Source: UBA1765 sp045615885 (GTDB lineage Bacteria; Fibrobacterota; Fibrobacteria; Fibrobacterales; Fibrobacteraceae). From it: a DNA stretch of 64,000 bases. A model generated the notes under the pieces. That model saw only the letters and a list, made by a program, of their open reading frames with translations. It was not told the DNA's origin and ran no database searches. Where the stretch lies: assembly GCA_045615885.1 (NCBI GenBank), contig JAZLFR010000061.1, positions 103,019 through 167,018 of the forward strand, given 5' to 3'. The position numbers and the translations under genes were made by a program. Shown here one piece after another: positions 16,594 through 23,346 of this stretch. The stretch's first letter is position 1, and each line of letters starts with the position of its first letter.

Positions 16594-16959
16594 TTAATGC
16601 GCTTCCTTGGATTCTGCCTTGTCGTCCTTGGTCTTTTTGAAGAAACCGGCAACGTTATCTACCGGGAGCGAGAACGCAATGCCAGGGCTTGCAGTGCCGA
16701 GCCCAGCCTTTTTGTAGATGGCGTGCAGAATGTCGTCCTTGATTTCTGTAGGAGCAAGAATCATCACGATTTCTTTTTCAGGTTGTATCGTAATGTGGAA
16801 GAATGCTTCCGCTTCCTTGTTGGCCGTGCCGCGGGCGTTCAGAACGGTGCCGCCACTTGCGCCAGCTTCTTTTGCGGCGTCCATGACCACGTCAGAGAAC
16901 CCGGCGTTCACAATGCAAAGAATGAGTTCGTAATCGAATTTTTTGTTAGAAGCGGCCAT
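16594..16959 (-). CDS. PII-like (P-II family) signalling protein, second of a pair
   Basis: A 121-residue PII-like protein: FDYELILCIVNAGFSDVVMDAAKEAGASGGTVLNARGTAN is the first beta-alpha-beta unit, and the segment EIVMILAPTEIKDDILHAIYKKAGLG the second. The T-loop region lacks the GlnB uridylylation tyrosine context, so it is a PII-like rather than a GlnB protein. Its ATG overlaps the upstream PII-like stop by one base (TAATG) with a GGAGGT ribosome site inside the upstream gene, giving coupling. It is the last gene of the DUF1538 operon. PII-like proteins bind nucleotides and regulate partner transporters; the partner is presumably the DUF1538 protein. Confidence 0.82.
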   Translation of the reverse strand: MAASNKKFDYELILCIVNAGFSDVVMDAAKEAGASGGTVLNARGTANKEAEAFFHITIQPEKEIVMILAPTEIKDDILHAIYKKAGLGTASPGIAFSLPVDNVAGFFKKTKDDKAESKEAH

Positions 16960-17354
16960 TAGGACCTCCGTACCTGGGAGCGGTTGTCGCTCAAGAAACT
17001 AAACATGGATGTGCCGATAATGCTTGAGAAAGGAATCGTGTAGGCAATGCCGCGGCCACCCTTCACGGAATTGAACATGTCGGTAAGGCCGTCGAGTGCG
17101 GCCTTTACTTTTGCCTCTGTGATAATGCTAAAGATTACCGCCTTTTGGGAATCGACGAGACCGAGCATGTTGAGCATTTCCTGGTTTGCCGTGCCGCGAC
17201 CGTACATGATCATTTGCACGTTCGCGCCAAAACTTTGGATCTGGTCGGCAAAGGAATCTGCCTTGGCGCGGCTTACCACCGTGACAAGCAACTCCAGCTT
17301 ATTCAGCGAAATCTTGGTGTGTTCCTGTGGCTTTTTAACTGTATTTTTATTCAT
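16959..17354 (-). CDS. PII-like signalling protein, first of a pair
   Basis: 131 residues with a basic N-terminal tail and a PII-like core: LELLVTVVSRAKADSFADQIQSFGANVQMIMYGRGTAN, then KAVIFSIITEAKVKAALDGLTDMF. The GRGTANxE motif is shared with its neighbour (ARGTANKE), so the two are paralogues that probably form homo- or heterotrimers. It lies 9 bases downstream of the DUF1538 membrane protein, consistent with one operon. The conserved GRGTAN, at the place of the GlnK T-loop base, is typical of the group associated with DUF1538. The ligand is not known. Confidence 0.8.
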   Translation of the reverse strand: MNKNTVKKPQEHTKISLNKLELLVTVVSRAKADSFADQIQSFGANVQMIMYGRGTANQEMLNMLGLVDSQKAVIFSIITEAKVKAALDGLTDMFNSVKGGRGIAYTIPFSSIIGTSMFSFLSDNRSQVRRS

Positions 17355-17363
17355 AACACCACA

Positions 17364-18896
17364 CTACATAAAATCAATAATCTGTTCATCGTCGGCGTCA
17401 AGGATTCGCTTCATGGCGATGCGCTCCTTGAGCTTTGCAGAAACAATGGCCCTAAAACCAAGAATCTGGATTGTGATGAGCGGGGTCATTGCGACCATGG
17501 CTACAATGCCGAATGCAAAATTCAGAATGGCAGAATTTTCGTCGTAGGTCGCTGCGCATGCACCGATGGCGAGCGGCAAAATGAAGCTGGAAGTGAGCGG
17601 TCCGCTGGCCACGCCGCCAGAGTCAAATGCGATTGCCGTATAGAGCTTTGGAACAAAGAACGAAAGACCTAAAGAAATAAAATAGCCTGGAAGCAGATAG
17701 TAGATGAGTGGGAAGCCGTAAATGATGCGGAGCATGGAGAGCCCGATGGAAACGCCCACACCGACAGAAAGTGCGATGAGCATGGAACGTTTTGTCACGA
17801 GGCCGCCGGTAATGTCTTCGACCTGCTTGTTCAACACATGGACTGCAGGTTCTGCAAGCACCACCACCATGCCAACGATAAAACCGGAGGCAATCAGGAG
17901 CTTCGGGAATTTGGCGAGTTCCTGGCCGAGCTCAAAACCGATAGGCATAAAGCCGACCGTTACTGCGGTCAAGAAGATGATCAGGCCGACAAAAGTATAG
18001 GCGATGCCAAATGCAATCTGCTTGAGCTTTTGTGTGGGGAGCTTCAAGGCAAACAACTGCAGAATTGTAAAGAACACGACTATCAAGCCGAGGGCGATCG
18101 CGACTTCCTTTGCGACGCCGAACACGGTTGGCAAAAAGTTCGAGCCGAGGCTTGCGTCAATGGAATATGCAGATTCAGAAAGTTCATAGGTCAGCTCGCC
18201 CTTGGAGCAGAGCAAAAGGCTCATGAGCGCAAGGATTGGGCCGATGGAGCAAAGGGAAATGAGTCCGAAACTGTTTTCGCTTGCGTTGCGCCCGCCGATC
18301 GCGCCCGCCACGCCCACGCCGAGCGCCATGATGAACGGCACCGTGATCGGGCCCGTAGTTACGCCGCCGGAGTCAAAGGAAAGCGGCACAAAAAGCGACT
18401 TGTCAAATTCAAGCAGCAGTGAGCCGAGCATGAAAAGCACCATGTAGAAAAACATCAAGATGAGCGACAGGTCTTTCTTGAAAACAATCTTCAAAATGGC
18501 GAGCAGCAAAAACAAGCCGACGCCAATGCCCACGACGAAAATCAAAAGCGTCGGGTGAACCGCCTTTTCTACCTGGCCTGCGAGCACGGAGAGGTCCGGC
18601 TCTGCAATTGTAATGAGCACGCCCATCACAAAGCAAACAGAAAGCAATAGAGAGAGCCTGCGGGACTTCGTGAGGCCGGAACCGACCTGCTCGCCCATCG
18701 GAGTCATGGCAAGGTCTGCGCCGAGGTTAAAAAGGCCAATTCCCAAAATCAAAAAGACGGCGCAAATAAAGAATGTTACGAGTTCCTTTGTAGAAAGAGT
18801 TACGAAAGGCGTAAACGAAACTGCAAGAACGATGAGCGTTACCGGCAGAACCGACGAAAACGCTTCTTTTAACTTTGCCCATAGAATTTTAAACAT
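17364..18896 (-). CDS. DUF1538 membrane protein, internally duplicated
   Basis: A 510-residue polytopic protein with about 12 hydrophobic segments. It consists of two DUF1538 halves: AEPDLSVLA (98-106) with FDSGGVTTGPIT (174-185), and AEPAVHVLN (348-356) with FDSGGVASGPLT (424-435). The repeated Gly/Asp motifs within membrane segments are what one would expect of a substrate or ion path. The function of DUF1538 is not established to my knowledge. Two PII-like genes follow immediately, so a transporter or channel gated by PII-like proteins is the natural inference. The C-terminal tail is charged. Confidence 0.85.
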   Translation of the reverse strand: MFKILWAKLKEAFSSVLPVTLIVLAVSFTPFVTLSTKELVTFFICAVFLILGIGLFNLGADLAMTPMGEQVGSGLTKSRRLSLLLSVCFVMGVLITIAEPDLSVLAGQVEKAVHPTLLIFVVGIGVGLFLLLAILKIVFKKDLSLILMFFYMVLFMLGSLLLEFDKSLFVPLSFDSGGVTTGPITVPFIMALGVGVAGAIGGRNASENSFGLISLCSIGPILALMSLLLCSKGELTYELSESAYSIDASLGSNFLPTVFGVAKEVAIALGLIVVFFTILQLFALKLPTQKLKQIAFGIAYTFVGLIIFLTAVTVGFMPIGFELGQELAKFPKLLIASGFIVGMVVVLAEPAVHVLNKQVEDITGGLVTKRSMLIALSVGVGVSIGLSMLRIIYGFPLIYYLLPGYFISLGLSFFVPKLYTAIAFDSGGVASGPLTSSFILPLAIGACAATYDENSAILNFAFGIVAMVAMTPLITIQILGFRAIVSAKLKERIAMKRILDADDEQIIDFM

Positions 18897-18910
18897 ATAA
18901 ATAAATGTAC

Positions 18911-18943
18911 AAAAAAAGAGAATCCCCTAAAAAGAGGATTCCC
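18911..18943 (-). terminator. Terminator after the barrel/lipoprotein pair
   Basis: On the minus strand GGAATCCTC, loop, GGGGATTC, then a run of seven T. It lies just past the lipoprotein that ends at 18966. Confidence 0.75.
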
Positions 18944-18965
18944 TAAAATCAATGCCGTAAGCTAC

Positions 18966-19724
18966 CTAGTACAGATACCATTCCCATTCAAGTTTGTAAT
19001 CCGAAGCGTGGGAGTCGCTCTGGTATTTAGTTTCGTAATTTTCCATGTGGCCAATGAAACTTACAGAGTAGCAGTAACCAGAGGAATAATCATCGTTGAA
19101 TGAAGCGTCAACGTCAAGCACCGATGGGCATACTTTAATCTTGTATGTTGCAGAAGGGATCGAAATCGTTGTTGAACTTGTTCCGCTCCATGATGTGATA
19201 TCCTGTTTTTGCAGCAAAACGCCTGTGCTCTTGGTTGCTAGAAGGGTTTCGTAATAGTCGTAAAGCTTGATGCTAAAAGATATCTTTGGGTCCCCTGCAT
19301 TATCGAAAATGTCCCAGTTGCTTGTCACTTGCCTGTAATAGGTGAGCGTAAATTTCATGGTCTTGGCTTTTGTAAGGGATGCGCTTTTTTCAGAGGAGCT
19401 GCTGTAATAATAGTCGTCCCAGTAGTTGTAGGAGCTGCTTGAGTAGCGGCTAGAGGAACTGTAGGATGTAAAGCAATAAGAGTATGTATAGGAACCATAC
19501 TGGTTGTAGCACCAGTTACAATCGTAAAGGCTGTATTTTGCCACGCACGATTCTTTTTCTTGGCGTTCTCTTTCTTGGTGTTCTTCATTACGAGAATTTA
19601 CCCAGTCTTGTTCATCTTCTATCAAATCCTCTATTTCGTCGGGTTCAATGGGGCCGTTGCCACAGGCGGCCATGAGCAATGCGCATGCAAAAATAATCAG
19701 GCTGAATAATTTATTCCACTTCAT
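18966..19724 (-). CDS. Lipoprotein with Tyr/Ser-rich linker, function unknown
   Basis: 252 residues. A clear lipoprotein signal (MKWNKLFSLIIFACALLMAAC, Cys 21) is followed by an acidic stretch, a Cys-containing segment, and a linker at about 75-110 composed almost only of Ser and Tyr (SSSSRYSSSSYNYWDDYYYS). The C-terminal about 130 residues look like a beta-rich domain with hydrophobic alternation. I do not recognise a family. It starts 10 bases after the upstream outer-membrane barrel gene, so the two are probably co-transcribed and may act together at the outer membrane. Confidence 0.8.
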   Translation of the reverse strand: MKWNKLFSLIIFACALLMAACGNGPIEPDEIEDLIEDEQDWVNSRNEEHQERERQEKESCVAKYSLYDCNWCYNQYGSYTYSYCFTSYSSSSRYSSSSYNYWDDYYYSSSSEKSASLTKAKTMKFTLTYYRQVTSNWDIFDNAGDPKISFSIKLYDYYETLLATKSTGVLLQKQDITSWSGTSSTTISIPSATYKIKVCPSVLDVDASFNDDYSSGYCYSVSFIGHMENYETKYQSDSHASDYKLEWEWYLY

Positions 19725-19734
19725 AAAAAACTCC

Positions 19735-21024
19735 TTACCATGTAAACTGCATGTTCACGCGAAAGCTTTCTTCTAAATCATACAGGTGCGCGTTCCCAGT
19801 CCTGAATGCAACTGCCATCATTTGGTATTCGATTGCAAAGTGCTGCGCGATTTCAAAGCCTATGCCAATCCAGTCAACAAATTCCCAGTCTGCAGCTCCA
19901 TAAAAATCACTTTCCCAGTCGCCATACTCATCTACCCATGCCCAGCCGTAAATTGGCTTGCGCACGGCAAATGTTTCGCTGATGAACGGCGCAAAATACT
20001 TGATTGGAATACCAATGCGAATGGCTAACGGCAATTCCAAAGTGATGTTGTAATATTCCGCTTCCATATCCATGTAACGACTTCCGCCACCATAATAACT
20101 TCCAATATATTTCCAATTATCTTCATAGTAGCTATGGTGCCTAAAGTATGCGTTTAGGCCTGTCTGGAACGAGCCCGCCCTGTAGAAATACCATTTTGCA
20201 ATAAATGAAAGCCCCGCTTCAAAGTTGCCGTCTTCTATTGCGTTTTCGCCATCTATACTATAGTCCAAAAAATCGTTTTCGTCATAGCTGCCAAATGTAA
20301 GGCCAAAGCCCTTGTAAAAATGCTGTCTCTTTTCTTTTGGTGCGGGCTTTTGGGCGTATGCGCTGTTAGATTTTGGCTCTGGCTTTGCAACCTGCTTTGT
20401 TTCTTGTGGGGCGGGGGCGATTACCGCTTTAGCTTCTGCTTTTGGCTTTTCCACTTTTTGAATTGCAACAAGCTTCATGGAGTTGCTTTCGTACGAGACC
20501 TTGACAATGCATTCGCTGGAATCGCCAAGGCACATGCTTGCAGCAAGCCCGGCAATATTTTCTGCACCATCCAATTTTGAAAGGCGGTCCTGCGCGTTTG
20601 TGGAATCGTTTTCTGTAGTATCTGCAGTGTCGCTTGCGCTCAAATCACTTGCATTCCTTGCGTTTGCAATTTCGCCCTTGGTAAAGACATCGTTTTCAAA
20701 ATAGAGTATTTGTTCGCAAACGCTGTTGCTGCAATCTTCAAGCAAGTTCAGGGTAAGCTGCTTTTTGCCGTTTGAAATAGCTTCATTTCTTGCTTCTATG
20801 GCAGCGGCTTCTGCAGCTTCGGCTTCCGCTTTTGCGGCGGCTTCAGCTTCTTGTGCCTTGGCGACGCTGTCTAAAACAACTGCGCATCCGCAAAGTGCAT
20901 CTGCCTTTACGCAAGAGGCGTCATCTATGTTGTCTGCGCAGGGAGTGCACAGTTCAACGCACATTGGATTTGCCCACGACAATACCGAGAAAAGGCCTAC
21001 GGCAAGACCTGCAAATTTTTTCAT
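19735..21024 (-). CDS. Outer-membrane beta-barrel protein with Cys-rich N terminus and Ala/Glu-rich helix
   Basis: 429 residues with a Sec signal peptide (cleavage after SWA, about 18). The mature N terminus has eight Cys in the first 35 residues (CVELCTPCADNIDDASCVKA, then CGC), then a helical Ala/Glu-rich run (AEAAAKAEAEAAEAAA), a DUF4384-like linker domain with one disulfide-type pair, and a Pro/Lys-rich spacer near 210-235. The last about 190 residues alternate aromatic and polar residues and end MQFTW, a typical final strand for insertion by BAM. The ligand is unknown. First gene of a two-gene operon with the lipoprotein below. Confidence 0.78.
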   Translation of the reverse strand: MKKFAGLAVGLFSVLSWANPMCVELCTPCADNIDDASCVKADALCGCAVVLDSVAKAQEAEAAAKAEAEAAEAAAIEARNEAISNGKKQLTLNLLEDCSNSVCEQILYFENDVFTKGEIANARNASDLSASDTADTTENDSTNAQDRLSKLDGAENIAGLAASMCLGDSSECIVKVSYESNSMKLVAIQKVEKPKAEAKAVIAPAPQETKQVAKPEPKSNSAYAQKPAPKEKRQHFYKGFGLTFGSYDENDFLDYSIDGENAIEDGNFEAGLSFIAKWYFYRAGSFQTGLNAYFRHHSYYEDNWKYIGSYYGGGSRYMDMEAEYYNITLELPLAIRIGIPIKYFAPFISETFAVRKPIYGWAWVDEYGDWESDFYGAADWEFVDWIGIGFEIAQHFAIEYQMMAVAFRTGNAHLYDLEESFRVNMQFTW

Positions 21025-21061
21025 AGATAAACCTGTTAAGTTAAGCTAAGTGCTTTTTTGA

Positions 21062-21271
21062 TTAAAACCAGCGGAAGCCTTGGCGTTTCATGCAGTTGCT
21101 GACGAAGTCGCCGCGGTCCACATGGTTGATGCCAGCTTCGTATTCACACTGGGAAAGCGCATTTTCCGTGTCGTAATCAGAAACACCCTGCTTATGCCAG
21201 CCAGCGGCTGCGCATGCGGAAAGAAGACAGATGGCTGCTGTTGTGATGGCTATGATAAAAGCTTTCTTCAT
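21062..21271 (-). CDS. Small lipoprotein with two conserved Cys
   Basis: The ATG at 21271 (GGAG 8 bases upstream) gives 69 residues: signal MKKAFIIAITTAAICLLSAC, then about 50 residues with QCEYEAG...NCMKRQGFRW. Paired Cys and the closing GFRW recall small periplasmic lipoproteins with a QC-E-A/C-M-x-x-G-F/Y pattern. Upstream in-frame codons to 21361 are unlikely coding. No function can be given. Confidence 0.75.
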   Translation of the reverse strand: MKKAFIIAITTAAICLLSACAAAGWHKQGVSDYDTENALSQCEYEAGINHVDRGDFVSNCMKRQGFRWF

Positions 21272-21584
21272 AAATACTCCTAGGTTATGGGAATGCGCAA
21301 CCTGCTTGAGCTGATGAAGAACTGGCCTGCATGCCATAGAAAAAGGCGTGGAGTCATTCATCGCTTATCTACAGACTGAGGCTCGGCAAAGCCATTACGC
21401 ATAAATAAACGACAACAACCCACGCCCCTAATGGGACGTGAGCAATTGCCTGTTATCTTCTGCGTTTGTGAATTTTGCCGATTCCAGCCTAGAAGATAAG
21501 AGCAAAGCTCTAAAAATCCGGTCGCGGTTTCCCGCTATGTAATGACAAAAATAAATAAAAGCGTTGTTGTTGGCAATGAAAAAA
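21272..21584. other. Gene-free stretch with three short hairpins
   Basis: No credible ORF. Three hairpins lie in a row: 21421-21440 (CACGCCCC/GGGACGTG), 21499-21511 (AGAGC-AAA-GCTCT) and 21524-21535 (GCGG-TTTC-CCGC). They could belong to a structured leader of the small lipoprotein at 21271 or to a small RNA. I could not match a known riboswitch or tmRNA. Confidence 0.35.
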
Positions 21585-21645
21585 GCTACCTAGGCGGGTG
21601 CAGGTGCGTAATTGCCGAGCCAGTCTGCCTGCAAGCCTAGGTAGC
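21579..21645 (-). terminator. Strong two-part hairpin terminator of the NHANQLN gene
   Basis: Perfect 11-bp arms GCTACCTAGGC (21585-21595) and GCCTAGGTAGC (21635-21645), with an inner stem TGCAGG (21599-21604) and CCTGCA (21628-21633). On the minus strand it is followed by six T. It begins 7 bases after the stop at 21652. Confidence 0.8.
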
Positions 21646-21651
21646 CGCTAA

Positions 21652-21813
21652 TTATTTTTTAGGGTTGCTTGCTCCTTTGTAGAGGCTGTTGTTTGGATTC
21701 AGCTGGTTTGCATGGTTGTTCATTGCGGCTGTATAAGCCCTGTTAAAACCGCTTGTGCCCTTGTTTGCGTTCAGCTGGTTTGCGTGGTTGTTGAGGTTGG
21801 TTTGCTTAGACAT
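21652..21813 (-). CDS. 53-residue protein with duplicated NHANQLN motif
   Basis: ATG at 21813 with a good ribosome site (AGGAG, then ACACC). The protein is Asn-rich, with NNHANQLNANKG near residues 8-19 and MNNHANQLNPNNSLYKGA near 31-48: the same 8-residue NNHANQLN block occurs twice. It has no signal peptide or membrane segment and is followed directly by a strong terminator, so it is probably a real monocistronic gene. Similar small NHANQxNPNN proteins occur across bacteria as conserved hypotheticals, as far as I recall; the function is unknown. Confidence 0.75.
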   Translation of the reverse strand: MSKQTNLNNHANQLNANKGTSGFNRAYTAAMNNHANQLNPNNSLYKGASNPKK

Positions 21814-22020
21814 GGTGTCTCCTTGTTTGGTGTTTGTTAAACGGCAATTCCTGCGGTAGCGATTGCCGATTTGATTGTCGCCGCAATTTCTGCGGTGTTG
21901 TTCTTGAAAATTTTGCTCCTTGGCGTTTCATTTAGAGGTAGCTTCCTATTTCTTTGCAAGATTTAGATTTGTCGATAGGGACAAAAGGGGACAAAAAGAC
22001 CATGGGCTTTTTGGGGAATA

Positions 22021-22053
22021 AAAAAACCGGTAGATTTTGGCGAATCTTACCGG
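22021..22053 (-). terminator. Terminator after the coiled-coil gene pair
   Basis: CCGGTAAGATT...AATCTACCGG stem (one bulge) followed on the minus strand by six T, 31 bases after the stop at 22084. Confidence 0.8.
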
Positions 22054-22083
22054 CTTCGGATATGGATTGGTATTTTATACTTG

Positions 22084-22443
22084 TCAATCAATGTTTTTCA
22101 CTTCTTCCCGAATCTTTTTTGACAGTTTGACTATGATGCTGTCCATGGCTGGGTCATCAACCAAATGCAGTAGGGGTGCAGGCTTTATGAGGTTTTGCCC
22201 TTGAAGGTAGTCCCGGAGCTTTGACAGTTCCTGGTATGGCTTTGCCTTTGTGTTTTCGTCAAGGCGGGTGCGGTACTTCTTGAATTTCTCGATCCAGCGT
22301 TTTTCATCGATTTTTTCGTCGGGGGTGATTTCTGTAATCACCGAGGTACGGTATTCGCGGACTGCGCTTTCGAAGGACTTGCCTTGTTTGGCAAGGAGGG
22401 AGTCCAGTTCCTGGAGAAGCGTATTGTTAGTAACTTTATTCAT
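22084..22443 (-). CDS. Hypothetical helical protein
   Basis: 119 residues, mostly charged helix, no signal peptide or membrane segment. The start overlaps the end of the upstream coiled-coil gene by 8 bases, so they form a translationally coupled pair with a terminator after it. I recognise no domain. Typical segments are LLQELDSLLAKQGKSFESAVREYR and IVKLSKKIREEVKNID. It is probably a partner of the upstream protein. Confidence 0.65.
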   Translation of the reverse strand: MNKVTNNTLLQELDSLLAKQGKSFESAVREYRTSVITEITPDEKIDEKRWIEKFKKYRTRLDENTKAKPYQELSKLRDYLQGQNLIKPAPLLHLVDDPAMDSIIVKLSKKIREEVKNID

Positions 22444-23128
22444 TGCAGCGGATGGTGAAACTTTGTAGCTTGTCGTTGGGGTATTCCTTTTGAAGTTTCT
22501 TTACCTGCTTGATGCAGCATTTTACCTGCCGCTCATATTGATAGGAATACATGTTTTCGCCATGTGCGTTGATGCAGTTGTGTATGGCCTGGAACTCGTT
22601 TTCGATGGGTGCGCGGTTTTTGTATTCGTCCTGTAGCTTGGCATATTTCTCAGCGTTACTCTTGACCAAGTTTTCAAGACTTTCCAGCTGGTTGTCGCGA
22701 ATTCTAACCTCGTTTTGCTCGGCTTGATAGGCGTTCACGTATTTTGCCTTCTCGTAAATGAGGCTGTCCTTGGTTTCCTTGCATTTCCTGTACTGCTCTA
22801 TCTTTTCATCTGCACAGTCCTCTTTCTCTTTCTTGAATTCTTCGGCTAGTTCAATATAGCCACCTAATTGCCTTATGACGCGTTGGAGAGAATCGATGGT
22901 AATCCTGTAATACGAGATGGTTGAGTTGAGCTTTTCCTGCCGTGCCAGCCATTCGTTTTGCTTCTGGGCGGCTTCTTCCATCACCTCCCGGGCGATTTCG
23001 TAAGGTTGTCTTTCTTGCTCAAGCTTGTCATGCTCGTCAACTTTATCACCGCAGATGTACCCGCCCATGGCACAAAGGGCGCCTGTGGCTCCTAGGATTT
23101 TTGTCTTTTCAAGGAATGTCTTGTTCAT
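22436..23128 (-). CDS. Coiled-coil protein with N-terminal hydrophobic segment
   Basis: 230 residues. Residues 8-26 (KTKILGATGALCAMGGYIC) are a weak, Gly-rich hydrophobic segment that could be a membrane anchor. From about 35 to 180 the sequence is long amphipathic helix, rich in Glu, Gln and Lys, and should form a coiled coil. The C-terminal part has Cys in CINAHGEN and KCCIKQVKK. No known domain is visible. Paired with the 119-residue gene downstream. Confidence 0.65.
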   Translation of the reverse strand: MNKTFLEKTKILGATGALCAMGGYICGDKVDEHDKLEQERQPYEIAREVMEEAAQKQNEWLARQEKLNSTISYYRITIDSLQRVIRQLGGYIELAEEFKKEKEDCADEKIEQYRKCKETKDSLIYEKAKYVNAYQAEQNEVRIRDNQLESLENLVKSNAEKYAKLQDEYKNRAPIENEFQAIHNCINAHGENMYSYQYERQVKCCIKQVKKLQKEYPNDKLQSFTIRCNE

Positions 23129-23284
23129 ATTTTACCTTTGATGAAAAAATATACTTTTTCTCGAAACTGCGAAATTATTATCCCCAAAATATTGAGATTT
23201 GGTAAAACCCTTGTGTTGCTCAATGGCGCAATATTCCAAAGACATAAGGTATTATTCCGTCTTTTTCTAGAAAATCTTGCCTTG

Positions 23285-23303
23285 TTTAACTTAATAAGTT
23301 AAA
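23285..23303. promoter_or_regulatory. AT-rich palindrome upstream of the AAA ATPase
   Basis: TTTAACTT-AAT-AAGTTAAA is a perfect inverted repeat, followed by a further half-site TTTTAAGTTAAAA. It lies 44 bases before the ATG at 23347 and could be an operator or overlap the promoter. Confidence 0.4.
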
Positions 23304-23346
23304 TTTTAAGTTAAAATGAGAAAAACGCGCAAAAGGGCGGAACATT

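Noticed and set aside
21360..21545. tmRNA or riboswitch in the hairpin-rich gap
   Set aside because: The minus strand has a GCAGAAGATAAC stretch like a tag-coding region and a stop in a hairpin, but there is no tRNA-like end, no GGGG-TGA start and no ALAA tag, so I did not call it.
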